Shown here in pieces: positions 43,038 to 51,672 of a DNA stretch of 64,000 bases. Position numbers and translations under genes: made by a program. Under the pieces are notes generated by a model, which was not told where the DNA came from, did no database searches, and worked only from the letters and a program-made list of their open reading frames with translations. Location of the stretch: positions 1 through 64,000 of the forward strand of contig JADGRQ010000017.1 in NCBI GenBank assembly GCA_017880775.1, read 5' to 3'. The stretch's first letter is position 1, and every line of letters starts with the position of its first letter. Origin of the DNA: Burkholderiales bacterium. Its GTDB lineage: Bacteria; Pseudomonadota; Gammaproteobacteria; Burkholderiales; SG8-39.

Positions 43038-45172
43038 TGGAAAGACAGTTCACCGAAGAAATCCGGTCGCTGCGTCTCGGCGAGGGCGAGACCTTTCACG
43101 GCGAAGGCATCCTTGCCGTGACCAAGGCCCTGCTGCAGTCGGGTGTTTCCTATGTCGGAGGCTACCAGGGCGCTCCGGTGTCGCATCTGCTCGACGTCAT
43201 GGTGCAGGCACGCGAATACATGGACGAGCTGGGCGTGCACGTCGAGGCCTGCACCAACGAGGCTTCCGCCGCGGCGATGCTCGGCGCCTCGATCAACTAC
43301 CCGGTGCGCGGCGCGGTGACATGGAAGTCGATCGTCGGTACCAACGTCGCTTCGGATGCGCTGTCGTATCTTTCCACCGCGGGGGTGATGGGCGGCGCGA
43401 TGATCATCGCCGGCGAGGACTACGGCGAAGGCGCGAGCGTGGCGCTGGAGCGCACCCACGCGGTCGCGATGAAATCCTCGCTCTGGATGTTCGATCCCCG
43501 CCCCAACCTTCCGTCGATCGTGCGTGCGGTGGAAAAGGGCTTCGAATTGTCCGAAGCCTCGAACTCTCCGGTGATCGTGGATCTGCGCATCCGCGCCTGC
43601 CACGTGCACGGACATTTCCGCGCAACATCGAATCGTCCGGCAGCAATGTCCAAGCGGCATCCGGCCCAGGGCCCCGCGCCGTTCAACTATGACCGGCTCT
43701 CGCACCCGCCCGCCACTTTCCGGCAGGAAAAGCTCAAGGCCGAGGTGCGGCTGCCCGCCGCGCGACGGTTCGTCGCCGAACACAAGCTGAACGAGGTCTT
43801 CCCCGGCGACCTCGACGACATCGGCATCATCGTACAGGGCGGCCTGTACAACAACCTGCTGCGATCGTTGAGCATGCTCGGGGCCGCAGAGCTGTTCGGC
43901 GCCAGCCGAGTGCCGATCCTCGCCCTCAACGTGGTCTACCCGCTGGTGCCGGAGGAGATCGTCGGGTTCTGCGCCGCAAAGCGCGCGGTCATCGTGCTCG
44001 AGGAAGGCCAGCCGGAGTTCATCGAGCAGGAAATCGCGACAATCCTGCGAAGACAGGATGTTCAGACGAGGCTGCACGGCAAGGACCTGATGCTGATGGC
44101 GGGCGAATACTCCGCCGAGGTTCTCGTCGGCGGGCTGGCGAAGTTTCTTGCGCAACACGCCCCGCAGTTCGATACGTCCGGCGGGGCGAAGTGGCTTGCG
44201 AAGGTGGCGGACACGCGCAAGCGCGCCACGGAACTGCTCGGCGGACTGCCGCCTCGGCCACCCGGCTTCTGCATCGGGTGCCCCGAGCGACCCGTGTTCG
44301 CCGCGCTGAAACTCGCCGAGCGCGACACCGGCCGTCCGCACATTTCCGGCGACATCGGTTGCCACGCCTTCGCGACCTTCGAGCCGTTCTCGATGGGGAA
44401 CTCGATCCTCGGTTACGGCATGAGCCTGGCCTCGAGTGCCGGCGTCGGACCGATGATGGCGGGCCGTCCGCTGGCGATCATGGGCGACGGCGGTTTCTGG
44501 CACAACGGGCTGCTCTCGGGCGTCGCGTCGAACATGCTGAACAAGGGCGATGCCGTGCTGGTGGTGATGAAAAACGGCTATGCCTCGGCGACCGGCACGC
44601 AGGAGCTGATTTCCTCTCCGCCGAAGGAGGCGCGCGACAGCACGGGTGCAAGCGCTTCGCATGCCGACCGCACGATCGAAAACGCGTTATCCGGACTCGG
44701 CGTCGGATGGGTGAAGACGGTGCACACCTACCACGTTGCCGAGATGCAGCGCACGCTCACCGAGGCGCTGACCACGGATTACAAGGGGCTGAAGGTCATC
44801 GTGGCCGACGGCGAATGCCAGCTCGAGCGCCAGCGTCGCGTCAAGCCTGAGAACGCGAGGAAACTCTCCGCGGGCGAACGGCTGGTGAAGGTGAAGTACG
44901 GCGTGGACGAAGACACCTGCACCGGGGACCATTCATGTATCCGGCTCTCGGGCTGCCCCACGCTGACGGTCAAAGACAACCCCGACCCGCTCAGGACGGA
45001 CCCGGTCGCGACGGTGATCGACGGCTGCGTGGGCTGCGGGCTGTGCGGCGAGAACGCGCACGCCGCCACGCTCTGCCCGTCGTTCTACCGCGCCGAGGTG
45101 ATCCAGAACCCGAACGCCTGGGACCGGCTGGCTTCAGGCGTGCGCGACAGTTTCAAGGGGCTCTTCGCATGA
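43037..45172 (+). CDS. iorA: Indolepyruvate:ferredoxin oxidoreductase alpha-type subunit, copy 2
   Basis: A 711-residue close paralogue of the upstream gene, matching it along the whole length, including GEGILAVTKALLQSGVSYVG at the start, GFCIGCPERPVF, MGDGGFWHNGL, NGYASATGTQE and the two C-terminal cluster motifs, again with CTGDHSC. It carries a small insertion around residue 530-545 (PKEARDSTGASASHADRT) absent from copy 1. The true start is ATG 43037, overlapping the copy 1 stop. Two alpha genes with one beta-like gene could give a mixed complex or two enzymes with different substrates. Confidence 0.92.
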   Translation: MERQFTEEIRSLRLGEGETFHGEGILAVTKALLQSGVSYVGGYQGAPVSHLLDVMVQAREYMDELGVHVEACTNEASAAAMLGASINYPVRGAVTWKSIVGTNVASDALSYLSTAGVMGGAMIIAGEDYGEGASVALERTHAVAMKSSLWMFDPRPNLPSIVRAVEKGFELSEASNSPVIVDLRIRACHVHGHFRATSNRPAAMSKRHPAQGPAPFNYDRLSHPPATFRQEKLKAEVRLPAARRFVAEHKLNEVFPGDLDDIGIIVQGGLYNNLLRSLSMLGAAELFGASRVPILALNVVYPLVPEEIVGFCAAKRAVIVLEEGQPEFIEQEIATILRRQDVQTRLHGKDLMLMAGEYSAEVLVGGLAKFLAQHAPQFDTSGGAKWLAKVADTRKRATELLGGLPPRPPGFCIGCPERPVFAALKLAERDTGRPHISGDIGCHAFATFEPFSMGNSILGYGMSLASSAGVGPMMAGRPLAIMGDGGFWHNGLLSGVASNMLNKGDAVLVVMKNGYASATGTQELISSPPKEARDSTGASASHADRTIENALSGLGVGWVKTVHTYHVAEMQRTLTEALTTDYKGLKVIVADGECQLERQRRVKPENARKLSAGERLVKVKYGVDEDTCTGDHSCIRLSGCPTLTVKDNPDPLRTDPVATVIDGCVGCGLCGENAHAATLCPSFYRAEVIQNPNAWDRLASGVRDSFKGLFA

Positions 45173-46638
45173 GCCTTCCGGACCGGACGATCACGATTCT
45201 CGTCGCGGCGCTCGGCGGCGAAGGCGGCGGCGTGATGGCCGACTGGCTGATCGAGGCGGCCGCGCAATCCGGGTTTCCCGCGCAGAGCACCTCGATCCCG
45301 GGCGTCGCGCAGCGCACCGGCGCCACGACCTATTACCTCGAGATCTACGCGGCAAAGCGCGACCAGCTGGGCGGCCGTGAACCGGTGATGTCGCTCACGC
45401 CCAGCCCCGGCAACGTCGACGTGATGGTCGCCTCCGAACTGGTCGAGGCGGCGCGCGCGATGCAGAATGGCTACGTAAGCCCGGACCGCACCACGCTCAT
45501 CGCCTCCACCCACCGAATCTATGCCACGATGGAAAAGATGCAGATGGGCGACGGCCGTTTCGACAGCGACCGCGCGACCAATGCGGCGAAGCAGCTCGCG
45601 AAGCATGCGGCGCTCTTCGACATGCGCGAACTTGCGCAGGCCAACGGCACGGTGATCAATGCAGTCCTGTTCGGTGCAATGGCCGGTTCTGGCGCGTTGC
45701 CGCTCGCCCGCGAGGCCTGCGAAGCGGCGATCCGCAAGGGCGGCCGCGGCGCGGAAGCGAGCCTGCGCGGCTTCGCGGCGGGATTCGAAATTGCGGCAGG
45801 CACCCATGCCACGCCGGAGCCGGCAGCGAAGAGGCTCCCGCCTGTGATGCAGGAGATCCTCGATCTCGGCGTCGCGCGCCTGAAGGACTATCAGGGCGAG
45901 GCCTACGCAAACCTGTTCATGCAGCGGGTACGTTCGCTCGGCACGAACGATGCGAAGCTGGTCGGCGAGACGGCGCGCCACCTGGCGGTGTGGATGAGCT
46001 ACGAGGACATCATCCGCGTTGCCGACCTGAAGACCCGCGCCTCGCGCTTCGAGCGGGTGCGGCAGGAAGCCGGCGCGAAGCCAGGCGAACCGGTGGTGGT
46101 GATCGATTACCTCAAGCCCGGCGTCGAGGAATTGGCGTCGCTGTTGCCGCCCTCGATGGGGCGATCGCTCGTTTCGTGGGCGGAGAAGAACGGCAAGCTG
46201 GATGCCTACAACATCGGCATGCACGTGAAGACTTCCGGCATGTTCGGTTTCCTGATGACGCGATCGCTTGCCTGGCTCAAACCCTGGCGTCCGCACAGCT
46301 ACCGCTACGCCGAGGAGCAGCAGCTGATCGAGCGCTGGCTCGGCCACGTGCGCGACGCGGCCAAGAGGAGCGTGCCGCTCGCGCTCGAAATTGCCGAATG
46401 CGCACGCATCATGAAGGGCTACGGCGATACGCACCGCCGCGGCAAAGCGAATTTTCTCGCCATCATGGATGCGCTGATGGAGAACCCGGCCACCGCCGAC
46501 CCCGACGAACAGGCGAAGTCGATCAGGAAAGCCCGCGAAGCCGCGCTCGCCGACCCGGAGGGCAAGGCCCTTTCCGCCGATCTCGGCCGCCCCGCGGACG
46601 CCTCCAAGCCGGTGATTTGGCTGTCGAAATCCACCTGA
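45169..46638 (+). CDS. iorB: Indolepyruvate oxidoreductase beta-type subunit with C-terminal DUF6537-like domain
   Basis: The 489-residue protein starts with a pyruvate:ferredoxin oxidoreductase gamma-type domain (about 8-200: LVAALGGEGGGVMADWLIEAA, IPGVAQRTGATTYYLEI). It continues with a helical region of roughly 250 residues like the C-terminal part of the large fused 2-oxo-acid oxidoreductases of proteobacteria. Simple IorB proteins are only about 200 residues. The start overlaps the copy 2 stop by four bases. It forms the second subunit of the 2-oxo-acid oxidoreductase. Confidence 0.88.
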   Translation: MSLPDRTITILVAALGGEGGGVMADWLIEAAAQSGFPAQSTSIPGVAQRTGATTYYLEIYAAKRDQLGGREPVMSLTPSPGNVDVMVASELVEAARAMQNGYVSPDRTTLIASTHRIYATMEKMQMGDGRFDSDRATNAAKQLAKHAALFDMRELAQANGTVINAVLFGAMAGSGALPLAREACEAAIRKGGRGAEASLRGFAAGFEIAAGTHATPEPAAKRLPPVMQEILDLGVARLKDYQGEAYANLFMQRVRSLGTNDAKLVGETARHLAVWMSYEDIIRVADLKTRASRFERVRQEAGAKPGEPVVVIDYLKPGVEELASLLPPSMGRSLVSWAEKNGKLDAYNIGMHVKTSGMFGFLMTRSLAWLKPWRPHSYRYAEEQQLIERWLGHVRDAAKRSVPLALEIAECARIMKGYGDTHRRGKANFLAIMDALMENPATADPDEQAKSIRKAREAALADPEGKALSADLGRPADASKPVIWLSKST

Positions 46639-46689
46639 TGGCGGAACGGCCAGTTTGCTAGAATGGTTGTGTTAAGGAGGATTTCCGCA

Positions 46690-47736
46690 ATGTCGGCCGT
46701 GCCTCAGGCCTCGCAAAAAAGCGGGCGCGTCGATCTCTACCGGCGCATGGACAAGCACCACCTCGCGCCGCTGTGGGAAGTGCTGCACGCGCTGGTGCCG
46801 ACCAAGCCGCAGACGCCCTGCGTTCCGGCCCTTTGGAAATACCGGGACGTGCGGCCTTACGTCATGGAATCGGGCGCACTGATCACCGCAAGGGAAGCGG
46901 TCCGTCGCGTGCTGATCCTCGAGAACCCGGGCATGCGCGGCAAATCCTGCATCACCAATAGCCTGTATTGCGGCCTGCAGCTGATCCTGCCCGGTGAAAT
47001 CGCGCCCAGCCACCGCCACACGCAGTCGGCGCTGCGTTTCATCGTCGAGGGTTCGGGCTCGTACACCGCGGTCGACGGCGAGCGCACCACCATGCACCCG
47101 GGCGACTTTATCATCACGCCCTCCTGGACTTGGCACGACCACGGCAATCCCGGCAATGAGCCGGTGGTTTGGATGGATGGCCTCGACATCCAGATCCTGC
47201 AGTTGTTCGGCGCGCAATTCTCGGAAAATTACGCCGAGGAAGTGCAGCCCGTGTCGAAGCCGGAGGGCGACTCGTACAACCGCTACGGCCACAACCTCGC
47301 GCCGCTCGACTACACGCCGAGCGGCAAGACCTCGCCGATCTTCAGCTACCCCTATGCGAAGAGCCGCGAGACGCTGGCGACTCTTTCGCGTAGCGAGGAC
47401 CCCGATCCCTGCCACGGCTGGAAGATGCAGTTCATCAATCCGCTCACCGGCGGCTACGCGATGCCGACCATCGCCAGCTTCATCCAACTGCTGCCGAAGG
47501 ACTTCCGCTCGAGCGCATACCGCTCGACCGACGGCACGATCTGGTCCGTGGTCGAGGGCCGCGGCACGGTGAAGATCGGTGCCGAAACCCATGCATTCGA
47601 GCCGCGCGACACCTTCGTCGCGCCGCCCTGGAACCCGGTGCGCTTCGAGACCGCCGGCGAGGAAGCCGTTCTGTTTTCGTTCTCCGACCGCCCGGCACAG
47701 GTGGCGCTCGGCCTGTGGAGGGAGCAGCGTGGCTGA
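46690..47736 (+). CDS. gtdA: Gentisate 1,2-dioxygenase
   Basis: The 348-residue double-cupin protein matches gentisate 1,2-dioxygenase. The first cupin has HRHTQSALRFIVEG with His108 and His110 and then WTWHDHG with His149, the three expected Fe(II) ligands; a second cupin follows (about 245-345). A strong AAGGAGG site 9 bases upstream of ATG 46690 decides the start. It opens the gentisate ring to maleylpyruvate. The isomerase and hydrolase of the gentisate pathway are not recognised next to it, so they must be elsewhere, or a neighbour takes over. Confidence 0.92.
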   Translation: MSAVPQASQKSGRVDLYRRMDKHHLAPLWEVLHALVPTKPQTPCVPALWKYRDVRPYVMESGALITAREAVRRVLILENPGMRGKSCITNSLYCGLQLILPGEIAPSHRHTQSALRFIVEGSGSYTAVDGERTTMHPGDFIITPSWTWHDHGNPGNEPVVWMDGLDIQILQLFGAQFSENYAEEVQPVSKPEGDSYNRYGHNLAPLDYTPSGKTSPIFSYPYAKSRETLATLSRSEDPDPCHGWKMQFINPLTGGYAMPTIASFIQLLPKDFRSSAYRSTDGTIWSVVEGRGTVKIGAETHAFEPRDTFVAPPWNPVRFETAGEEAVLFSFSDRPAQVALGLWREQRG

Positions 47737-48586
47737 AATGCACGATCCGGAGTTCTACAACCGTGAATATAACGCCCGCGCGATGGTGCCCGACCACGCG
47801 CGGTTTTTCCAGAGCTGGTTGGAGCGCTCGGCGCGCGCGCGCGCCACGATGAGCTGCTACCTCGACCGCGAATACGGCCCCGCGCCGGGCGAAAAGCTCG
47901 ATTTCTTTCCGGCGCGCAAGGGCGATGGCACGGTGCTGATGTTCATTCACGGCGGCTATTGGCGCTCGCTCGACAAGGAGTCCTTTTCCTACCTCGCGCC
48001 GGTGTTCGTCGATGCCGGCGTTTCCCTCGCGGTGGTCAACTACGGCCTGTGCCCGAAGGTCACGGTCGAAGAGATCGTGCGGCAGATGCTGCGCGCCTCC
48101 GCGTGGCTGTACCTGCACGCAGAGGAATACGGGGCCGATTGCGACCGGCTGCACGTCGCGGGGCATTCCGCGGGCGGTCATCTCACCGCGATGATGATGT
48201 GCGCGCTCTGGCCAGTGCTCGATGCACGGCTGCCGCGCGACCTGTTCAAGGGCGGCCTCGCGATCAGCGGGCTGTACGACCTGCGGCCATTGGCGCTGGC
48301 CGACTTTCTCAATCTCGACCTGCGGCTCGACGAGACATCCGCGCTCAAAGTCTCCCCCGCCTTCATGCCGCCGGCGACCCGCGCGCCGGTGTTTACCTGC
48401 GTGGGAGGTTCGGAGAGCTCGGAGTTCAAGCGGCAGAATGCGCTGCTCGCCGAGCGCTGGCGCTCCGCCGTCGCTGGCGATGTGGCGATGCCCGGCCACA
48501 ACCACTTCAGTGTGGTCGACGAGCTGGCGAACCCGGCGAGCGCGCTGTTCGAGGGCGCGAAGCGCATGATGAAGCTCGACCGGTGA
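47729..48586 (+). CDS. Alpha/beta hydrolase of the kynurenine formamidase type
   Basis: The 285-residue hydrolase has the HGGYW motif (residues 74-78) that supplies the oxyanion hole, and a nucleophile elbow GHSAGGH with Ser147; the catalytic His is in GHNHFSVV near the end. This fits the arylformamidase/BNA7 group. I start at GTG 47729 because GGAGGGAGC lies just upstream; ATG 47738 is an alternative. It overlaps the dioxygenase gene by eight bases. It may cleave N-formylkynurenine or another amide or ester of the pathway. Confidence 0.85.
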   Translation: MAEMHDPEFYNREYNARAMVPDHARFFQSWLERSARARATMSCYLDREYGPAPGEKLDFFPARKGDGTVLMFIHGGYWRSLDKESFSYLAPVFVDAGVSLAVVNYGLCPKVTVEEIVRQMLRASAWLYLHAEEYGADCDRLHVAGHSAGGHLTAMMMCALWPVLDARLPRDLFKGGLAISGLYDLRPLALADFLNLDLRLDETSALKVSPAFMPPATRAPVFTCVGGSESSEFKRQNALLAERWRSAVAGDVAMPGHNHFSVVDELANPASALFEGAKRMMKLDR

Positions 48587-49227
48587 GCCGCGAGTATCTC
48601 CAGCCGGGAACCTTCATCGACAGCGGTCATCCTCTGGTCGCGAAGTTCGCGGCCGAGCATGCGCATGGGGCGGATGAGCGCGAGCGCGCGGTGTCGCTGT
48701 ATTACGCGGTGCGCGACGCCGTGCGCTACAACCCGTTCCAGAATTTCCTGCTCGATGCGAGCTACCGCGGCTCGGTGTGCCTCGAACGCGGCGAAGGCTG
48801 GTGCGTCCCGAAGGCCGCACTGCTCGCTGCGTGCGCGCGCGCTGCCGGCATTCCCGCGCGCGTCGGGTTTGCCGACGTGAAAAACCACCTTACCTCGCCG
48901 CGCCTCACCGAGCGCATGGGCACGGACCTGTTCGTCTTCCACGGCTACACCGAGCTCCTGCTCGGCGGGAAGTGGCTGAAAGCGACACCGGCTTTCAATC
49001 TCGAACTGTGCTGGAAATTCCGCGTCAAGCCGCTGGAGTTTGACGGGCGCAACGACTCGATCTTCCATCCGTTCGACCAGGACCAGCGCCGCCACATGGA
49101 ATACGTGCGCGACCGCGGCACGTATGCCGACGTGCCGACCGAAGAGATCAAGCGGGTTTTCGGCGAGGTCTACCCGAAGTTCTACAACCTGGGGCCCGAC
49201 GCCGCGAAAGAAACGTTCGCAGCGTGA
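48583..49227 (+). CDS. Transglutaminase-like cysteine-protease-fold protein
   Basis: The 214-residue protein has the transglutaminase core: GEGWCVPKAALLAACARAAGIPARVGF with Cys74, then VFHGYTELLL with His120. The usual third residue, an Asp in a DAT motif, is replaced: the sequence here is LKATPAFN. So the catalytic set may differ. The start GTG 48583 overlaps the hydrolase stop (GTGA). Members of this group act as peptidases or amidases; in a catabolic operon an amide or thioester cleavage is conceivable. Confidence 0.8.
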   Translation: MSREYLQPGTFIDSGHPLVAKFAAEHAHGADERERAVSLYYAVRDAVRYNPFQNFLLDASYRGSVCLERGEGWCVPKAALLAACARAAGIPARVGFADVKNHLTSPRLTERMGTDLFVFHGYTELLLGGKWLKATPAFNLELCWKFRVKPLEFDGRNDSIFHPFDQDQRRHMEYVRDRGTYADVPTEEIKRVFGEVYPKFYNLGPDAAKETFAA

Positions 49228-50462
49228 ATTCGCGCGAACTGCTCCTTGCGTCCTACCGCGCCGCAGTTGCCGCGGCCGATCCGCAGCACATCGTTCCGCC
49301 CCACCTGCCCGCGCCGCCACGCGGGCGCACACTGGTGGTCGGCGCGGGCAAGGCCGCCGCTTCGATGGCGCTCGCGCTCGAGCGCCACTGGCCGGCGGAC
49401 GCACCGCTCGACGGAATCGTCATCACGCGCTATGCGCACGGCCTGCCGACACGGCGTCTCCGCGTTGTCGAGGCCGGGCACCCGGTGCCGGATGCTTCAG
49501 GCGAGGCCGCCGCCCGGGAAATCCTCGTGCGCACGCGCGAGCTTGGCCCCGATGACCTGCTGATTGCGCTGATTTCGGGCGGCGGCTCCAGCCTGCTCGC
49601 GCTGCCGGCAAACGGCGTGACGATGGCGGGTCTCAGGCAGGTGACGCAGGAACTGCTGCGCTGCGGCGCGCCGATCCAGGAGATCAACACGGTGCGAAAG
49701 CACCTCTCGGCGATCCAGGGCGGACGGCTCGCCGCCGCGAGCCGCGCACAGGTGCTCGCCCTCATCGTTTCGGATGTGACCGGAGACGACCCCACGCACA
49801 TCGCGTCCGGACCCTGCACGCCGGATCCCACCACCAGTGCCGAGGCCGCCGCGGTGCTGCAGAAATACGGCATCGCCGCGCCAGGCCCGTTCTCGGAAAC
49901 GCCAAAGCCCGGCGACGCCGCGTTTGAGCGCGTGGAGAATCGCGTCATCGCCACCGCCCACCGCTCGCTCGAAGCGGCTGCGGAAGTTTTCCGCACTGCC
50001 GGCGTGACGCCTGCGATCCTCGGCGACTCGATCACCGGCGAAGCATCCGAGGTCGCGAAGGTGATGGCCGCGCTCGCGCGCGAGGTGCGCGCGCATGGCC
50101 AGCCATTCAAGCCGCCGGTTGCGTTGATCTCGGGCGGTGAGTGCACGGTGACCGTGCGCGCGAAGAACGGCCGAGGCGGACGCTGCAGCGAGTTTCTGCT
50201 CTCGCTCGGCATCGAGCTGGATGGATTGGAGAAGGTGCACGCCATCGCCGCCGATACCGACGGCATCGACGGCTCCGAGGACAATGCCGGTGCGCTGCTC
50301 GCGCCGGATTCGCTTTCGCGCGCGCGGGAAACGGGAAGCGACGCGAAGAAGCTGCTCGCGGTGAATGACAGCTACGGGTTTTTCACTGCGCTCGGCGACC
50401 TGGTGATCACCGGGCCGACGCGCACCAACGTCAATGACTACCGCGCAATTTTGATCCTCTGA
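49224..50462 (+). CDS. Glycerate 2-kinase / hydroxypyruvate reductase-type (MOFRL family) protein
   Basis: The 412-residue protein matches the GckA/TtuD family: LVVGAGKAAASMALAL and VVEAGHPVPDASGEAAAREI in the N-terminal domain, ALISGGGSSLLALPANGV with the conserved glycines, EINTVRKHLSAIQGGRLA, VSDVTGDDPTHIASGPC, and the MOFRL domain with LISGGECTVTVR and ADTDGIDGSEDNAGAL. The GTG start overlaps the transglutaminase gene. It phosphorylates glycerate to 2-phosphoglycerate. It is the last gene of the cluster that begins with the TRAP transporter. Confidence 0.92.
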   Translation: MNSRELLLASYRAAVAAADPQHIVPPHLPAPPRGRTLVVGAGKAAASMALALERHWPADAPLDGIVITRYAHGLPTRRLRVVEAGHPVPDASGEAAAREILVRTRELGPDDLLIALISGGGSSLLALPANGVTMAGLRQVTQELLRCGAPIQEINTVRKHLSAIQGGRLAAASRAQVLALIVSDVTGDDPTHIASGPCTPDPTTSAEAAAVLQKYGIAAPGPFSETPKPGDAAFERVENRVIATAHRSLEAAAEVFRTAGVTPAILGDSITGEASEVAKVMAALAREVRAHGQPFKPPVALISGGECTVTVRAKNGRGGRCSEFLLSLGIELDGLEKVHAIAADTDGIDGSEDNAGALLAPDSLSRARETGSDAKKLLAVNDSYGFFTALGDLVITGPTRTNVNDYRAILIL

Positions 50463-50571
50463 GTGCGCGTCAGGATCTCGTAACTGGCTAAAATGACAAA
50501 AAATAACCAAAATCTCGGGAACAGCGGATTCCCAAGTAGTGTCGATACTTCTTATACTCGGAACCAGCCCT

Positions 50572-50584
50572 GTTTCCCGGAAAC
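50572..50584. promoter_or_regulatory. GTTTCC-C-GGAAAC palindrome upstream of the sigma-54 promoter
   Basis: A perfect 6-bp inverted repeat with a one-base centre, 35 bases upstream of the -24 element. A second, looser pair (GGGAA ... TTCCC, near 50518-50534) lies further upstream. Activators of sigma-54 polymerase bind such inverted repeats, usually around 100 bases upstream, so one or both may be activator sites. Confidence 0.4.
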
Positions 50585-50618
50585 GGAAACCAACTGTATT
50601 GATATGCAAATAGCTATT

Positions 50619-50633
50619 TGGCCCGAAGCTTGC
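50619..50633 (+). promoter_or_regulatory. Sigma-54 (-24/-12) promoter for the PEP-CTERM gene
   Basis: TGGC at 50619-50622 and TTGC at 50630-50633 are separated by exactly seven bases, which matches the sigma-54 consensus TGGCAC-N5-TTGC at nearly every conserved base. Transcription would begin near 50645 and leave a leader of about 90 bases before the ATG at 50735. The whole 272-base gap 50463-50734 is AT-richer than its surroundings and holds no gene I can support. Confidence 0.7.
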
Positions 50634-50734
50634 TTGAAATTGGGGATCGGTGAGAATCCGATCGACCGTACCATTTTCGAAGGTTCGTATCCGAAAATAT
50701 CGCAATGGAAACAGATTCTCCCGGAAGTTCTGCC

Positions 50735-51373
50735 ATGAAACGTTTGGCCAGCGTATACGTTTTCCTGATGTTGATCATGCCTGTGGCCCACACAGCCAGG
50801 GCCGAAGTCATCTTCTTCGACGACAGCCGGTACCAGGCCATTGTCCCTCCGGCTTCTGCACGCTGGATCCCCGGTTACAGTGGTGGAATGTGCACCTCAT
50901 CGACCGCGCTGCCCGGTGATCTTTGCGGGCCGGGCACGTTCACCGATGAATCCGTCTGGGGATATCTGAGCCCACCTTCGCCCGGAGCGACTATCGATAC
51001 CGAGGTCGCGCACTACGGATCCCTGACTCGCATTCCGTTCAACGATTTTCTCTGGGTGACGGAACCAGAGCTTGGACTCAGCGGTATCTTCGGGGACTAT
51101 CTCTACAGCGAGGTCGCCTACCCGGACCTGCTGTACATGCAATTCAACTCCGCCACGCCGGAAGGGTTTCACTGCGTGATAGGCACGTGCCAGCACACCA
51201 TCGCAGAGAACGGCCTCAACACGGCGGGCTATGTGATGTGGAGTGACGGAAGCTTCGACCAGATCACGTTCCTGTCGGGGGAACACATGCCCGAGCCACC
51301 CGTACTGCTGCTGCTCGCGACCGGACTCGTTTCGATCCTCTGGAAATCGCGCCCCATCCGCCGTCGAACCTAG
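50735..51373 (+). CDS. PEP-CTERM-sorted exported protein
   Basis: The 212-residue protein has a signal peptide (MKRLASVYVFLMLIMPVAHTARA) and a C-terminal PEP-CTERM signal: MPEPPVLLLLATGLVSILWK then RPIRRR, that is a Pro-Glu-Pro motif, one hydrophobic helix and a basic end. Such proteins are handled by exosortase (EpsH) in bacteria that make exopolysaccharide. The middle part shows no known domain. GGAAG precedes ATG 50735. No exosortase is in the window. Expression appears to depend on sigma-54, as known for PEP-CTERM genes in flocculating betaproteobacteria. Confidence 0.88.
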   Translation: MKRLASVYVFLMLIMPVAHTARAEVIFFDDSRYQAIVPPASARWIPGYSGGMCTSSTALPGDLCGPGTFTDESVWGYLSPPSPGATIDTEVAHYGSLTRIPFNDFLWVTEPELGLSGIFGDYLYSEVAYPDLLYMQFNSATPEGFHCVIGTCQHTIAENGLNTAGYVMWSDGSFDQITFLSGEHMPEPPVLLLLATGLVSILWKSRPIRRRT

Positions 51374-51393
51374 GGGCCGCGCGCGGCTAGAGT

Positions 51394-51455
51394 GGGGCCG
51401 GGCTCAATTAATTTCACTCATGCGGCGGTAACTGCGGAGTAATTGAGCCCGCCCC
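51394..51455. repeat. REP-like hairpin element with GGGGC-GGGCTCAATTA arms
   Basis: GGGGCCGGGCTCAATTA at 51394-51410 and TAATTGAGCCCGCCCC at 51440-51455 are inverted copies that pair over 16 bases with a single bulge, around a 29-base loop. The shape and the sequence resemble palindromic elements moved by REP-associated (Y1) transposases. It lies 20 bases after the PEP-CTERM stop and could double as a terminator. No transposase gene is near. Confidence 0.6.
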
Positions 51456-51478
51456 GAATGCCACTTCGCCGCCGAGCG

Positions 51479-51616
51479 AAGTACGCCGCTCGATGCACGG
51501 TCAAGGGTCCGGACTTGGCGGAGCGTGACATCTTCATCGACACTGGCGCCGCGAGCGGCACTGCGGACGCGCCGACCACCGTACCCGGCTCCGGCATCTA
51601 CGTTGCGCCAGTGTGA
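51479..51616 (+). other. Open 46-codon tail without a start, possible gene remnant
   Basis: Between the REP-like hairpin and the next gene a frame without ATG reads to TGA 51614-51616. It has a protein-like ending (DLAERDIFIDTGAASGTADA and a Pro/Gly-rich finish). I do not recognise it. It may be the 3' remnant of a gene cut off by the REP-like element, or chance. Nothing else is visible between 51374 and 51672. Confidence 0.25.
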
Positions 51617-51672
51617 TTTCGCACGGTTCTGTCTAGACGCCGGTTAGGTCTGGTCATCAGAATGGAGGCTTA

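Noticed and set aside
43037-45172. Second iorA copy as an assembly artefact of the first
   Set aside because: The copies differ throughout, including a roughly 15-residue insertion, and are joined by a clean stop-start overlap.
50493-50738. 81-codon plus-strand frame in the PEP-CTERM promoter region
   Set aside because: It covers the sigma-54 promoter, has no ribosome-binding site and no family resemblance.
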